A stretch of DNA of 64,000 bases from Certhia americana (taxonomy: Eukaryota > Chordata > Aves > Passeriformes > Certhiidae), in assembly GCA_018697195.1 (NCBI GenBank), contig CM031878.1:65320741-65384740 (forward strand), in the 5' to 3' direction. The position numbers and the translations under genes are program-made. Under the pieces are notes generated by a model. The model saw nothing but the letters and a program-made list of their open reading frames with translations. It was not told where the DNA came from and did no database searches. Shown one piece after another: positions 51,100 to 62,436 of this stretch. Position 1 is the stretch's first letter, and each line of letters starts with the position of its first letter.

Positions 51100-51533
51100 G
51101 TAGAAAGGAAGACGCAGGGAACTACAGACTAGTGAGCCTAGCAAGAACACAGGGCAGATCTTCAGACCAGAAATGTTAAGGCTCATGCAAGACAATGAAG
51201 TCTGACACGTGGCTTCAGTAAAAGCAAATCTTGTCCAACCAGCCTGGTGGCCTTCTAGCATGCAGGGGCTAAATGAGTTGGTAGATGTCATCTGCTTAGA
51301 TTTCTGTAAGACCTTCAACGTGATCCCTCATGACAGCCTCATCTCCAAACTGGATTTGAAGGGCAGGCTATTCTGTGGAAGAGGAGTTGGCTGGCTGGAT
51401 TTGACTGGAGCCTTGGCTGGATGGGGCCCCGAGCAGCAAGGTCTCGTGGGTGGCATCCATGCCCATGATGGAGGCTTGGGAATAGATGAATGTTAAAGTC
51501 CCTTACAAACCAATCCATTCTATGATTTTGTGA
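51100..51533 (+). mobile_element. CR1 LINE, internally deleted (reverse-transcriptase piece joined to 3' tail)
   Basis: The left part carries 'gcagggaactacagactagt' and a frame reading VICLDFCKTFN then VIPHDSLISKL. This is the CR1 reverse-transcriptase block around catalytic motif A (usual form LDFxKAFDxVPH). The first Asp of the motif is kept; the second is Asn. Upstream, the peptide FSKSKSCPTSLVAF is in another frame, so a frameshift separates them. After about 51365 the sequence jumps to the 3' end, finishing with 'ccattctatgattttgtga'. The rest of the polymerase region is missing. This is a dead copy. Confidence 0.92.
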
Positions 51534-53869
51534 GCTACAAAGATATTTGTATTGCAGTATGATCTCCACTAACACTAATAACAGTTTTAATTACTGTTTC
51601 TTTATCCCTCTTCCTTTGCAGCAAGATGTCAGACATATGGGATGTCTTCACAGACACATTACATAAGTATGATTCCTCAAAGGCCCAGTGAATAATTAAT
51701 CAAAAATTAAGGACTACATACTCCATTGAAAAGTGAGCCTTACAAAGGCTTGTAGAACCTTTCTGAACAGATGTCCTACTAACATAAAGTAATTTTTAAT
51801 TGATCTTGTGATTCCTGTGAACATCATTATGTGTTTGTAAGGCAAGGATATTCTATCAATCTATTAGGACATCCCCAGAAAATATCTTTCCTCTGCATCA
51901 TAATCAGATTCACCAGATCAACAGAACACAATCAGCTGGAAAATTTAAAGTAAAGACTTTTGCTTAATTTGCTCTTTGGTTATCACAAATATAACAAGTC
52001 TATACTTCAGTTCACATAAAAATAGAGTTTTGTTGCTCAACTCTCAGAAAAGAAGCACATGATCAGCCTATTCTGAAAGTTCTTTTGTATTATCTAGATT
52101 TTTTCTCTAACAAATGTTCCTTACTAAAATTGACTAGAATAGGTGCCAATGTAGTAGCTACAGGGATCTGAGCAACCAGCAAAGACTTAGGGAAGCAATG
52201 CTGCTAAGCAAGAAATAGTTAATATATTGCTTTCATGAAAGTATTTTTTAAAAGACTGTTCATATGTTCAGTCAAAAACACACTCTCATGAATGAATCTT
52301 ACCATGTGTTCACTAAGCATGTGCAAGCATGAAAGGCTCAGCTCCATGAACCCTCTTGTTGTAACTAATTGGTAGGCTTCTAAAAAAACACCTACAACTA
52401 AAACACCTCAGAAGGCTCACATGTACTGGAATGGATCAAAGCACATTCTTACAGTACACATTAAAGAGAAATTGAAATATTTCTTGGAAAAAAAAGGTTT
52501 CTGTGGAAAAAATACATCAATAAAATCTGAGACTCTCAGCTGTATGGAAGAGCTTCAAATTTATCTGAAATCTCACAATAAATGTAATTTAAACAATAAA
52601 AGATTTCAGCAGGAAGATTTGCTAAGTACTGCTGCTATGCAGGTAAAGTGCATGGTACTTAAGGGTGATAAAAACCAAGTGAAATTAACATTACTAAAAC
52701 TAATTTTACAAATTACAAATATTCATACTAAAAGCTTGAGAAGTTCTTTGGAAATATTCTTCATGATATTTCTATCCTAAATGAAGCATTTGCTTCCTAT
52801 TATGTCAGCCTTCTTTATTCAAAGGTGCATTTATTTTCCTTTTTTAGCACTTGGCATGAGAGCTTTCTACGCCTGCTCATCAGCTGGCATTTCTTGGCAT
52901 TTCTTGGCATTTCAATAAATTGATCTCACCAGCTTACATCACAAAAGTATTTTGTCCCCTAATGTTCAGCAAATGTTTCTTCTGTTCTATTACATAAGGC
53001 ACAGTACTCAGCAGTTAAATCTCATTAACTTACTTGATTTTGCTATGAAATCCTCATACTAGTGTATGTTTCTGCCTACTCAATAAATGGCAGAAAACCA
53101 CTGCCACTTATTTTCATGATAAAATGAAAAATAAAATCATTCTAATTTAAGAGCTATATATTTTCTTCTGCATTTAAGCCACATTTAAACAGCTAAGATA
53201 CAGATAAAGAATGTAAGATGTAAACTAATTGCAATAGGAGAATTTTTAATTTTTTTGGTGGCAAAAAAAAAAAAGTCTAAACCCAAAAACGTTTACCTGA
53301 ACAGTAGAAAATCAACAGTTTCTAAGCTATTATTTTGGAAAGGAGGAAGTAAGACATCTAGTTATGTAGAAAATGCATCGATCCTTAGAAACTAAAAAAA
53401 CCCTTTGGCATAGAGAGTGAGAAAAATTACTCTAACACAGGTAACTAATTTTTAGAGATACTAAGAAGATAAAAGCTACTCAGGGCTTTTACTCACACAT
53501 TTATCACTGATTTACAGAGTTTGAAAGAAGAGCAATATAACAGTCAAGTGTCTGAAAATAGTACTCAGTAAAGCTTTTCAAGTGGTTAGGTTTTGTGATC
53601 ACTTGGTTCATCTTCATTAATTAATCTACCAAAAAAGTTACTGCTGAAGTTGTTAGAAGGAAGAAAAGTTAGCCTTCTATTTTTAAATAGTGAGACAATG
53701 TCTCTTTTTAACACAGTAATTAGCAACATGCTGTGCCCTCTGACTAATGACTCAAGCTGCTCCCATATGGACTTCTAGGATGACGGCGGCTTTTCTGCCA
53801 ATCTGCAATTTTGCTAAGCAAGGACTCCCCCAAGGCTGGTCTGGACACAGATGCCACTCCCTACCTGAC
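51534..53869. other. AT-rich non-coding stretch
   Basis: No supported gene. The 119-codon plus-strand frame 52421-52780 is Lys/Leu-rich, resembles no known protein, and is of a length expected about once or twice by chance in such a window. A 10-bp unit, TGGCATTTCT, repeats three times at 52885-52913. No transposable element is recognised, apart from moderate-GC bases near 53750-53869 that may belong to the following LTR. Confidence 0.5.
52885..52913. repeat. Three tandem copies of a 10-bp unit
   Basis: TGGCATTTCT is repeated at 52885, 52895 and 52905; the third copy lacks the last base. A minisatellite seed of no obvious function. Confidence 0.9.
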
Positions 53870-53936
53870 TGTGCAGCTCCTGGATGTTTGGGATACAGAT
53901 GAGACAGGGCCAACTGATATGGTGAATTAAGGATGG

Positions 53937-53942
53937 TTTATT
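53937..53942 (-). promoter_or_regulatory. Polyadenylation signal AATAAA of the LTR
   Basis: TTTATT on the plus strand reads AATAAA on the minus strand, downstream of the minus-strand TATA box as expected for an LTR R region. Confidence 0.5.
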
Positions 53943-54028
53943 GCAAAATCAGTCTCATGGAAGGGTGAGACCTTGTTACATTCGGCACCACGACGCCAGA
54001 AAACCATCTTAATTCTACCTACAATGTC

Positions 54029-54038
54029 TTTTATAAAT
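54029..54038 (-). promoter_or_regulatory. TATA box of the LTR
   Basis: Plus-strand CTTTTATAAA reads TTTATAAAAG on the minus strand. Transcription would be expected to start about 30 bp further left, near 54000. Whether the promoter is still active cannot be told. Confidence 0.45.
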
Positions 54039-54436
54039 TTCTTATCCGATCAACTACTTCCACAAAGTTCTCTAGCATTTTCATAAACCAATCTTTAATT
54101 GCTATGATTGCTATGTTTCTAATGCAATGCTTCTCTTCATCCAATCATATAATTCTACAAAAACTAACTGCTGTACCTTCTACTTTTAACAACTCTGTAA
54201 CAGGTTGTATTACCAAACTCTAATATTTTCTAAGATCTTGCTTAACATAATTATTTGCTCATATGTGGCATATTTCTCCTTAAAACATATTTCTATATAA
54301 ACTAAAAATGCCCGTTTCACTTCTACTCTTCTAAATCCACCAGGTCTTCTTCAAGGCTTTAGGTCAAACATCATATCCATCTCAAACTCTGAGCCCAGAG
54401 GGTTCCCTGGGCCTACATTTCTCAAACCTGGACATT

Positions 54437-54950
54437 GTCACCTGCCCAAGGGAGAGAGGCTCTTACTCAGAGTGTTCACACACCATGTACTATGAACAGA
54501 CACAGCGGTCTTTTCCCACATTGTAACTCCAAAATCCACATCTTTTTCCATGCTTGCCGTTTGGAGATCCTGGGGTTTGTTGTTATTCCTTATGCCAGTC
54601 CAACAGCAAACATTGGGGTTTTGTCAGCTCTTTCACCCAGTAATGCCATCCCTGCTAGCTTCGCTGGTGTGTGTGCATCCCCAGAGCTCAGGTCCTGAGG
54701 CTGGCAGTGTTGCTTACAGCACTTCCCTGCCCACCGAACACGCAGAGCCACAGCCACATCCCCACCAGGCACTGGGAGAGAAAGTTGGTGCAGTCTCTGC
54801 CCCCCTGTCCCCAAGCCAGGCAGGTCAGGTGAGAAAGACTTCTGAAAGGGCAAATATCAGCAGTCTGGAAAGAGTGACACACCAATATGACCAGAAGCTA
54901 CAAAAATCCCAGTTAATATGGCTAACACCCCACACTCACAATTAATATAC
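54437..54950. other. GC-richer block of unknown origin
   Basis: This stretch is clearly less AT-rich than its flanks and therefore open in several frames at once (54435-54698 and 54550-54945 plus; 54590-54853 and 54688-54885 minus). None of these resembles a protein I know. The simultaneous openness on both strands is a composition effect. It could be a further piece of the neighbouring endogenous retrovirus or a different repeat. Confidence 0.35.
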
Positions 54951-57280
54951 AGAAATAATAACTGGCCAACCAATAGACATTGTTGTATAGTATTAAGAGA
55001 CCTCTACAGGAATGAGTAGCCAATTTCTGTCATGCTGATTTGTTTCATTTAGCCAAAGCACAGGAAAGGCAATAGTAAAAAAAATTGCTTCTTTTTTTTT
55101 TTTTTTTTTTTGGTAATAATGAGGAAGAAGCTAAAGGAAACAATACTGATAGAGCTTTTTATTTCCTTTGCTTTTTAAAAATCTTTCACATCAACTTCTA
55201 AAAAATTGTACTCAGTCCTCAGATATAATGGAGTAACTAGGACTTTTGCCAATAGCTCCTGGTTTACTTTAAGTCCATTATAGAATGCACTATCAATTTT
55301 AGTGCCTGCTTTAAAAATATTTTTGCAATGATTTATTTTAACCTCTTTCAAAATTGACAGTTTCTTCATTAAAATTGATGAAAACATTCAGCTAAGCATA
55401 GTAAAAATTATTACAGGAATGACCTGATGTTAATTATTGTCAAAAAAATATTAGTTCATAAATTACTTTAAACCAGGAAAAACTGATTATAATTATTATA
55501 TCTGACCACACTGATCTCTGTGAGATGTTGTAATTTGAGATTTTTTTTTCTTGAATGAACCTTTAACATATTTCTGTTCCAAAGTGTGGCAAAGATGATC
55601 AGTTTTAAACTCCGTATGGATAAAATAGAAGATGCACAATTTTTATCACTGTGACATTGAAATGAATTTAAAGGCATTATATCCAATTGTGTGTTTTTAA
55701 GGTACTCTTCTGAGTTTATTATTCTTAGCTCAACTGAATTTCAATATGCTCTTGGGGTATTTTTTAAACTGAAACTTGCACAAATGAAGCTGAAATCAAC
55801 AAATATATTTATTTTCTCAATTCTCAGATATTTTTGGCTAAGAAAAAAACTACATTTGATGATTTGATCAGCCTTAAATAAGTAACTTTGAAACGAAAAT
55901 TAGAAATTAAAAGGGTGAATACATGCACAATTATTTTAAGTACTAAATTTTTTCCAAACCATCTCTTTGTATCATGCTACTTCAGGGCATATAGTATTCC
56001 TTACACATTGCATACTTTTCAAAAAGTGCCTAATAAATGATTCATTATGCAAATGTTTAATATTCTAGTTATACATGGGTTTTGTTTTATTATGTTGCTT
56101 CTTCACAAACTGATTGCAACAATCCCTGTGCAACTCATCATTTTTTAATGGTGCCTCAAATGTCACACACACACATTACACTGATGGTGGTCTTACAGTT
56201 GTCATTCCAAACTGTCATTATTCAGACTTTCCCTTTTATTTTCTGGGTCAAACTGTTGGCCTGTTGTATCAGATTCTGACTGGGAATCCTGTCCAGCCTG
56301 AGATTCACAAGGATACCCATCTTTCTCTTCAGAAGGTGTTGAAGTTTCAGTTTGTAACCTGACAGAAACATCAATTATGTCTAGTGCTTTAAGTTTGCCA
56401 ATTTGAGATTTCCCAGCTAATTAATAAACGCACTAATTAATGTAGTAAGTTTATTTTTTGCTGTGAGATAGGATTAGGACAATAGTAAAAGATGTTTAAA
56501 CTTGAAAAGGTATAAAGAAATCTTTATTAACAGAATTAAAAGGAACATAATAAGAAAACTTTTCTACTGACAACGTAGAGGCAGAACTTGGGACTATTAG
56601 TCAGTTTACTTCCTCTGAAATCGTTTCCCTCAGTTCACTTAGAGAGAAGAGTTCCTCTTGCCATACTATAGAGACTTCTACAAGAAAAAAGTTTTTCTTG
56701 TGGCTTCAATGTCACTGCAAATGGCTGCCCAGGACAGGAAATCTCTTTGCAGTGTGAAAGTCCATCCCACGTTTGCAGGTTTTTTTCACATCTGTTTTCA
56801 TCGTCTATTTCAATTTATTGGGGTGCTATTTTAAGGATGAGCTGTTAGAGCATACAGTAAAAATTCACTTAGTCCATCTCTGGGACTAGAGGTTTTCTAC
56901 TACTATCTCTATGGCAAGGATTCTCATTTCTTCATGTTCAAGTTTCTCACTGGATCTAAGCAACATCCATCTGCTTCAACTACTGGTGTCTTGGCTCTCA
57001 GCTGTGCTAGAATGCTACATCACCTCAATGCATTTCTATGAGTTATAAGGAAACAAAAACAAAGTCTGGTATATCAAATACATCTTCACTATAGCTTCAT
57101 AGAATTTCAAGCATCTTTTCAATCCCCTCCATCTAGCATTAGCTTCTCTTTACTGACCTCAGAGTCCTATGTTATTTTTCCTTCTCTTAATTCTGGAGAG
57201 AAACGGTGTTCTTAGAGTCATTTGTTCTCAAGCTTTACCATTAATTGAAACAGTTTTTGTAAAGTCTTATAACGCTGAAA
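54951..57280. other. AT-rich non-coding stretch
   Basis: No supported gene or recognised transposable element. There is a T20 run at 55092-55111. Overlapping frames at 56082-56362 (65 and 82 codons, two frames) have no similarity to known proteins. Confidence 0.5.
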
Positions 57281-58115
57281 TGTTGATCTGGTCAAAACTC
57301 TGCATGGGGAACATGGCTCGCCATGCCTTGCTGTAGGCCTTGTGGCAAAAGCTGGCCATGCCAGCTCGACTCTGCTGGGGTGTTGAAAACAGGAAAAGCT
57401 GCCACCAACACTTTTATCCTTCTGTCTGTAATAAAACTGACTTAAGGCGGCTGAGCACACAGAGTTCATTCCCAGCCATGCCGAGGTGTCCGTGTGAGAT
57501 CGCCCCGGCCCCTCCAATCCCGGTCTGCAATGGCGATGGCTGCAGGGCTGCTCCTGGCCCAGGGACACTCTCTCCTAAGCTGCCCTCGGTGCTAACACAG
57601 TCTCTGCCTGGCACAGTCTGGCAGGCTCTGCTAGGAAAGGGATTGTCCCTGCTGGCAAAGAGCCCTAGCTGTCCACTGGGATAAGGCCTGGTGGGCTCCT
57701 TGGTGAAGGGCTCAGCAGCCCTCTGGGACAGAGTTTGTCAGCTCCTCAGTGAGGGGTTCGGCAGCCCGCTCACCACCCCTCTGGAGACAGAAAAACCTTG
57801 GCCAGGCCATGAGGGCTAGCCCAGACCCCATCATGCGGGCCAAGCCAGGACCAGCCTGCATCCAGTCCACCACCTCTTCCATGGCCAGAAGCCAAGAGAG
57901 CTATTCCTGGGGTTTTTTTGTCTTAAGATGTGTATTTACAAAAGGCGTATCCACCCTTTTCCTTGATCCAATCAGGCGTCAATATAACAAAATTGTCCAG
58001 TTAGAGCCAAAACAGGAGAGAAGGATAACACGGACAGTGCCTTTTGTGCGACTCAGCTGTGATGAGGCTTGTTGGCCCTGCACAGAACCTCATTGTGCAT
58101 GACAGACTGGCAGTG
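57281..58115. mobile_element. GC-rich interspersed-repeat-like block, possibly ERV-derived
   Basis: The GC content rises abruptly here and falls again near 58.1 kb. Overlapping frames are open on both strands (57340-57684 and 57749-58102 plus; 57218-57568 and 57414-57614 minus), none with recognisable protein similarity. The plus strand has AATAAA at 57430-57435, followed by a CpG-containing stretch ('gtgtccgtgtgagatcgccc'), which resembles the R-U5 end of a bird retroviral LTR. A TATA box was not placed. Phrases such as 'ggcctggtgggctccttggt' suggest a dispersed repeat. Tentative. Confidence 0.35.
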
Positions 58116-58793
58116 CAATAGCAGTGACCATGCAGTCAGAACTGTCAAGATATTGGCGAGCCTGATCAGAGTCACTGCTCTAAACAAGCTTCTGGATTGC
58201 CTTCCCCCAAATGGTTAAATGCTTGTCCTTCCCCACATGTCACTCACATAAACACCCACATGAGAAAGAGATGAGAAAAACAGGGGACAAGCAAAAGCTT
58301 TTGATCCGTGTGCACACATGAAGCACATGCCATCTTGCTGCAGGGAGCTGCCTCACCAGTACAGAGCTAAACTGCTGGCCTTGAGTACAATGGCTTATCT
58401 TAAACACCATGTGCTCTGCTGTGAAAGGAAGGTGAAGCCAGATTACTTCCTTTGAGGGGAATTGGAAGAACCAGTGTCCCTGATCTTACATTAAAGCTAG
58501 TTATGTTGAATACTTTTTTGTGTATTAAAGATGGTAGTAGACAACTGAATTGCATAGAGATTGCTGCATGAGGTCAAAGAACTGCCATCTCCATTCCCCT
58601 GTAAGTTGGTTTATGTCTACATGTACACAATGTAAGCAAGGTGATCTGAGAAAGAATATCAACCTATCAAATATTTTCAAAGCTGTACTGCCTGACAGAG
58701 AGAAAACTTTGATAATATTAATGGACTGAATACTTTTAAAATTGCAGGACCTGTTTTGGTCCTGGATCTAAATATATTTTCTTATTTTTATAA

Positions 58794-58820
58794 CCTATCT
58801 GTTAACATATAACAGATAGG
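58794..58820. repeat. 11-bp-arm inverted repeat
   Basis: CCTATCTGTTA (58794-58804) and TAACAGATAGG (58810-58820) are exact reverse complements around ACATA. A hairpin with a 5-base loop is possible. Confidence 0.8.
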
Positions 58821-59757
58821 CTTCTGACTGAAACAGCCTCTCCCCAAAACACTGCTTATTATTATAAGGATACTTTTAGTGCTTTTGGCATTGAATTCTT
58901 TGTTCATTTAAAGTGGATACTTTAGCTCCCAAGCTACAAAGAGCTCAGAAATGGGAAAGTTGACAATGGAAATGGAAAGGTCTTGAATTTGTCTCAAAAC
59001 AGCAACTAACAAGTCTTTATGAGAAACATATTTGAGAAACTTACCCTTTTTGCCTCATGTAGTAGTTGATACAGACCTGCTTGATTTGAAGGATAAATGA
59101 AAATTAGTTTGATTTGTACACAGATACATTGCAAGACTATCCAATTTCACCTGCAAAGTGAAATATTTTTTATTAACTACCTGTTTTACATAACTTTGTA
59201 CAAAAAGTAAAGCAAAAGTAACAGTCTGCAACTAGCACAAATCAAAAAATCCAACATGAAGTCAGGTACATAGTCTGCAAAGTGGTAATAAGCACATAGA
59301 GGTGCAAGAACAGGTCAGCACTGACAAGATAATATAAGGTATAAGGTGTGAAAAGACCTAACTTTCTTGGCCAGAATATCTACCTCCACAGAAACAATAT
59401 ATCCAGACACGAGCTCCAACAGAGTGGAGTATATTGAGGGAAATATTCCGTTTTCTTGGGCTCCCTAGTTAATGGGGAGCTCAGAAAGCTGCATCTTGAC
59501 CAGGAGACTAAGCATCCATGTAATGGATCTCAAGAGTAAGTGTAAGACTAGTATCAAAATTCATGGCTTCACTGGTACGTTTGTTTAATATGTGGAGTTT
59601 AACTTCTAGCAGGTAAGTTGTCTGGTAGCTGAAGAGAAGTACATTTGAAGTCTTGGGAGTTGCTTGTTTACTCAGTCTCTCAGGGAACTTCCACCAGGTT
59701 TCCAACAAAACCAGCTGCAATTCTGGTCTTTCAGGTGCATGCCATGTTTATGTAACT

Positions 59758-59790
59758 ATAGATAGTAAAATAGATAGATAAATAGATAGT
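59758..59790. repeat. Imperfect GATA tract
   Basis: Short runs of GATA are broken by TAAAA and AATA. Much shorter and less pure than the array at 48330-48409. Confidence 0.8.
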
Positions 59791-60328
59791 AAAAACTTTA
59801 ATAATGAGTTCCTACTTCTTTACTTAACATCAAATAAAAATCACTGTATTGTTCCTTATGATTCAAGTTATGTAAAGAACTTTTACTATTTGATAAGAAA
59901 CGGTCTCCAAGTCATAATATCACCTATCTTTCAACTGATATGTACTTAATAGCCTTGTTGTACTTCAGAGGTAAAATACTTCAGGTGACATGAGGGGAAT
60001 ACTCTCAACAGCTATGTTGTAGGAAAAGCTCCTCAGAGAATAGCTGTTGAAACAGGAGAACCACAACATAATGCACCAAAGGTTATGCATTAAACCACTC
60101 TCTTCTAAACAGAGAAACTGCAAGCACCTCTTCCCCTTTACAAGCTAAGAATCTATTCATCTTCTTCCAGGAAGGATTACTACCGTATTTTGTAGACACA
60201 AAAAAACATATTGACTTTTTTTGATGTTTTGTTCTCTTTCTTCCCCTAATGATGAGCCCTAAGCCTTTGCCTATATCAGAATTTTCCTGCCAAATTAAAG
60301 GCTGGGCTTAAAGATCTACCCACTCTTC

Positions 60329-60348
60329 TTTTTTTTTTTTTTTTTTTT
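60329..60348. repeat. 20-base T homopolymer
   Basis: An uninterrupted T run after 'cactcttc'. On the minus strand this could be an A-tail, but no retroposed body is recognised to its right. Confidence 0.9.
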
Positions 60349-60772
60349 GTTAGCCTTGCTGATATGAATGGATTCCAACAACAAACCATTTGAGCCCATT
60401 TCTAATAAGAAAGAGAAGTGATAAGTTAGTTTATTATACTAACTTATAATATTATATAATATTAATATTATAACAGAAAGCCAATTATAAATAGATCAAG
60501 AAAAATTAAATAAAATGTTAAATTATTGCAATGCAACCATTTATCATCCACCCAAGTGTAATGTAAATATAGTGCTACTAATGCCCTGCAATCAATTATT
60601 CTGCTGCTTTTAAATGTTGCTCTTAGGAAAAGAAAAAAAAATAATAGTGCACAGAAGTATCATTAGTACGAATTTCTTAAAGGAAGAAGCATGCAAAATA
60701 TGATTTTTAAAAAATTCTGCTTTTGAAAAAAATTCCTGTGATGTGTTCCTCTAATACTTTCAGTAACTTTTT

Positions 60773-60826
60773 TCACTCACTCACTCACTCACTCACTCAC
60801 TCACTCACTCACTCACTCACTCACTC
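60773..60826. repeat. (TCAC)n microsatellite
   Basis: About 13 pure CACT/TCAC units. It ends only about 15 bp before the CR1 fragment starting near 60841. Confidence 0.98.
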
Positions 60827-60840
60827 TGGTTTGGTCTAAT

Positions 60841-61191
60841 TTGAAGATAAGGAGGCAGAGGAGTGACCTTGTTGCTCTGTGCAGCTTCCCAAAGCAGAAG
60901 ACATGGAGAGGAGGCACATCTTCTCAAGTATTCTCCTTGAGATCCAGAATACATGGGAATAACCCAAAGGTTACAGGTACAGACTTAGAGCTTGGGAAGC
61001 ATTTCTTTGCTGAGAGTGTGATCAGACACTAGAACAGGCCAATGCCCCAAGATTCTAGGTGTTCAAGATGTATCTGGATAGTCCCCTTAAGAACAGTCTT
61101 TAATGTCTGCACAGCCCACAAGTGCTCAGGCAGTTGGACAAGGTGAGCTTTGTACGTCCCTTGCACCTGAAATATTCTGGTTCTGTTCTAG
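60841..61191 (+). mobile_element. CR1 LINE fragment, 3' end
   Basis: The plus strand runs 'gaagataaggaggcagagga', 'gtgaccttgttgctctgtgc', 'agcttcccaaagc', 'gggaagcatttctttgctga', 'gagtgtgatcagacactaga', 'acaggccaatgccccaag', 'ggcagttggacaaggtgagc' and ends 'gaaatattctggttctgttc'. That is the end of the CR1 coding region and the 3' untranslated region in sense order, with a tail built on ATTCT-like units. A 63-codon frame at 60841-61032 covers part of it. The copy is 5' truncated. Confidence 0.9.
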
Positions 61192-62232
61192 GCTGTGCTG
61201 TTCTTCATACACAAGTACATTTAATCAAAGTGAGTAAGCCATAGGCAGGTTCACACACACATGTAAATATAAAAAGGAAGTGTTGTATTATGGCTTGTGC
61301 ACTAATGAGTAAAAACTGTAACTACTGGCCTTGTCTGAATGCACATTTACTGAAATACTGTGCTAGTTTTTAACCAAGACTAAAATAAGTTTAAACCACC
61401 TTTCTAGCCTTTGGCTGAATCATTGCAGTAGCACTTTAAAGCATAGGCAAGGGGTTTATCTCTTTCCTTTGAAGTATCCAAATTATGTGATTCTTCCATT
61501 GATTTCACTGATTTAATGAAAAAAAAAGATGAAAAATTAATGTAACAACATATCGCTATGGCATATTTGGCACCTAACAAGGTTTAGACCTTTTCTGTAA
61601 ATAAATTTCAACTGAAATATATAATTTTTTTTAGCTTTCAGATATGAAATAACATGAACACTAGCAAAAGCTACTTATTTAAATTTCTGAAAGGCAGTGT
61701 GTTTCTGTCTGCTTGATTCACCTGCCTGAAAGACCAAACTGCCTTAGAATCAGCACAGTCCACTTACTCCTGACAGTTTCCATTCACCTCCCACAATAAT
61801 TAAAATATGTTTAAACTGCAAAATAAAGGAAGTTATCATGAAATCTTGATTATTCTAATTGGCATTTTAAAATTAAGTAAGAGTTATCTACGTACAGTGT
61901 CATCAAATGATATCAAGAGGCTGATGTAGAAATGAGTAGGAATGCAATGTGGTTTATAGCTGAGGCATCAAGCAACAGCTTGGTGCACATTGTTTCCACC
62001 CAAGAATCTTAAAATAACAAGCATTTGGCTTCCTATATACAGCAAAAACATCAGAGCTGAAGGAATAAACCTTAGATATAACTTATAAGAAATAATAATA
62101 AAATCCTAATAATAAATTTCTTTCTTCAGGGATGAAGTCATTCACTGCAATGAACTTTTAAAATCTTGGTTCATAATGAAAATGGATTCATAAATTTTGG
62201 TGTCTTTCCTATAATTCTTTCTTTGAGTATTC

Positions 62233-62252
62233 TTTCTAAGAATTCTTAGAAA
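62233..62252. repeat. Perfect 20-bp palindrome with two TTCnnnGAA motifs
   Basis: TTTCTAAGAATTCTTAGAAA is identical to its reverse complement. It contains two adjacent TTCnnnGAA elements, the consensus shape of STAT-family binding sites. No gene nearby ties this to regulation, so it is recorded as sequence only. Confidence 0.85.
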
Positions 62253-62397
62253 ACAAGAGCAAAAGTCAACATTTTCCTATGAATGTGAAAATGACCAAGA
62301 AATTAGATAAAATCATGAAAACAGCAAGGCATCAGGGAAAATAATTTACTAATTAATGTCCTAACTTAAATTCTATATGTTTTTCATGGAACTCAAT

Positions 62398-62436
62398 TTA
62401 ATCTTAATCTTAATCTCAATTTTAATCTTAATCTTA
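62398..62436. repeat. (TAATCT)n hexamer tract
   Basis: Five TAATCT hexamers with one diverged unit in the middle. Confidence 0.9.

Larger units (their letters stand above)
53870..54436 (-). mobile_element. Probable solo LTR of an endogenous retrovirus
   Basis: Read on the minus strand, the block starts at 54436 with TGTCCAGGTTTGAG, so it has the TG expected of an LTR. It reaches a TATA box TTTATAAAAG (54029-54038). About 90 bp further it has the polyadenylation signal AATAAA (53937-53942). U3, R and U5 thus appear in the correct order and spacing. The left (U5) end and any target-site duplication could not be fixed. No gag, pol or env sequence adjoins, which fits a solo LTR left by recombination. 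Family is not assigned. Confidence 0.6.
58116..60770. other. AT-rich non-coding stretch
   Basis: No supported gene. Contains the inverted repeat 58794-58820, an imperfect GATA tract (59758-59790), a T20 run (60329-60348) and an AT-rich patch at about 60430-60475. Composition in the first 350 bp is nearer average and may include unrecognised repeat. Confidence 0.5.

Noticed and set aside
52421..52780. 119-codon open frame, Lys/Leu-rich
   Set aside because: At about 64% AT the chance of a stop is near 7% per codon. In six frames over 64 kb, one or two frames of this length are expected at random. No motif or similarity is seen.
54550..54945. 131-codon frame with Pro/Ala/Gln-rich peptide
   Set aside because: Minus-strand frames are open over the same bases, which indicates high GC and not coding.
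57281..58115. CpG-island promoter
   Set aside because: GC is raised but CpG count by eye is about a quarter to a third of expectation, and the block looks like an insertion.
683..61191. CR1 reverse-transcriptase pieces as an active enzyme or domesticated gene
   Set aside because: Every copy is truncated and broken by stops or frameshifts, and none keeps the full polymerase domain.
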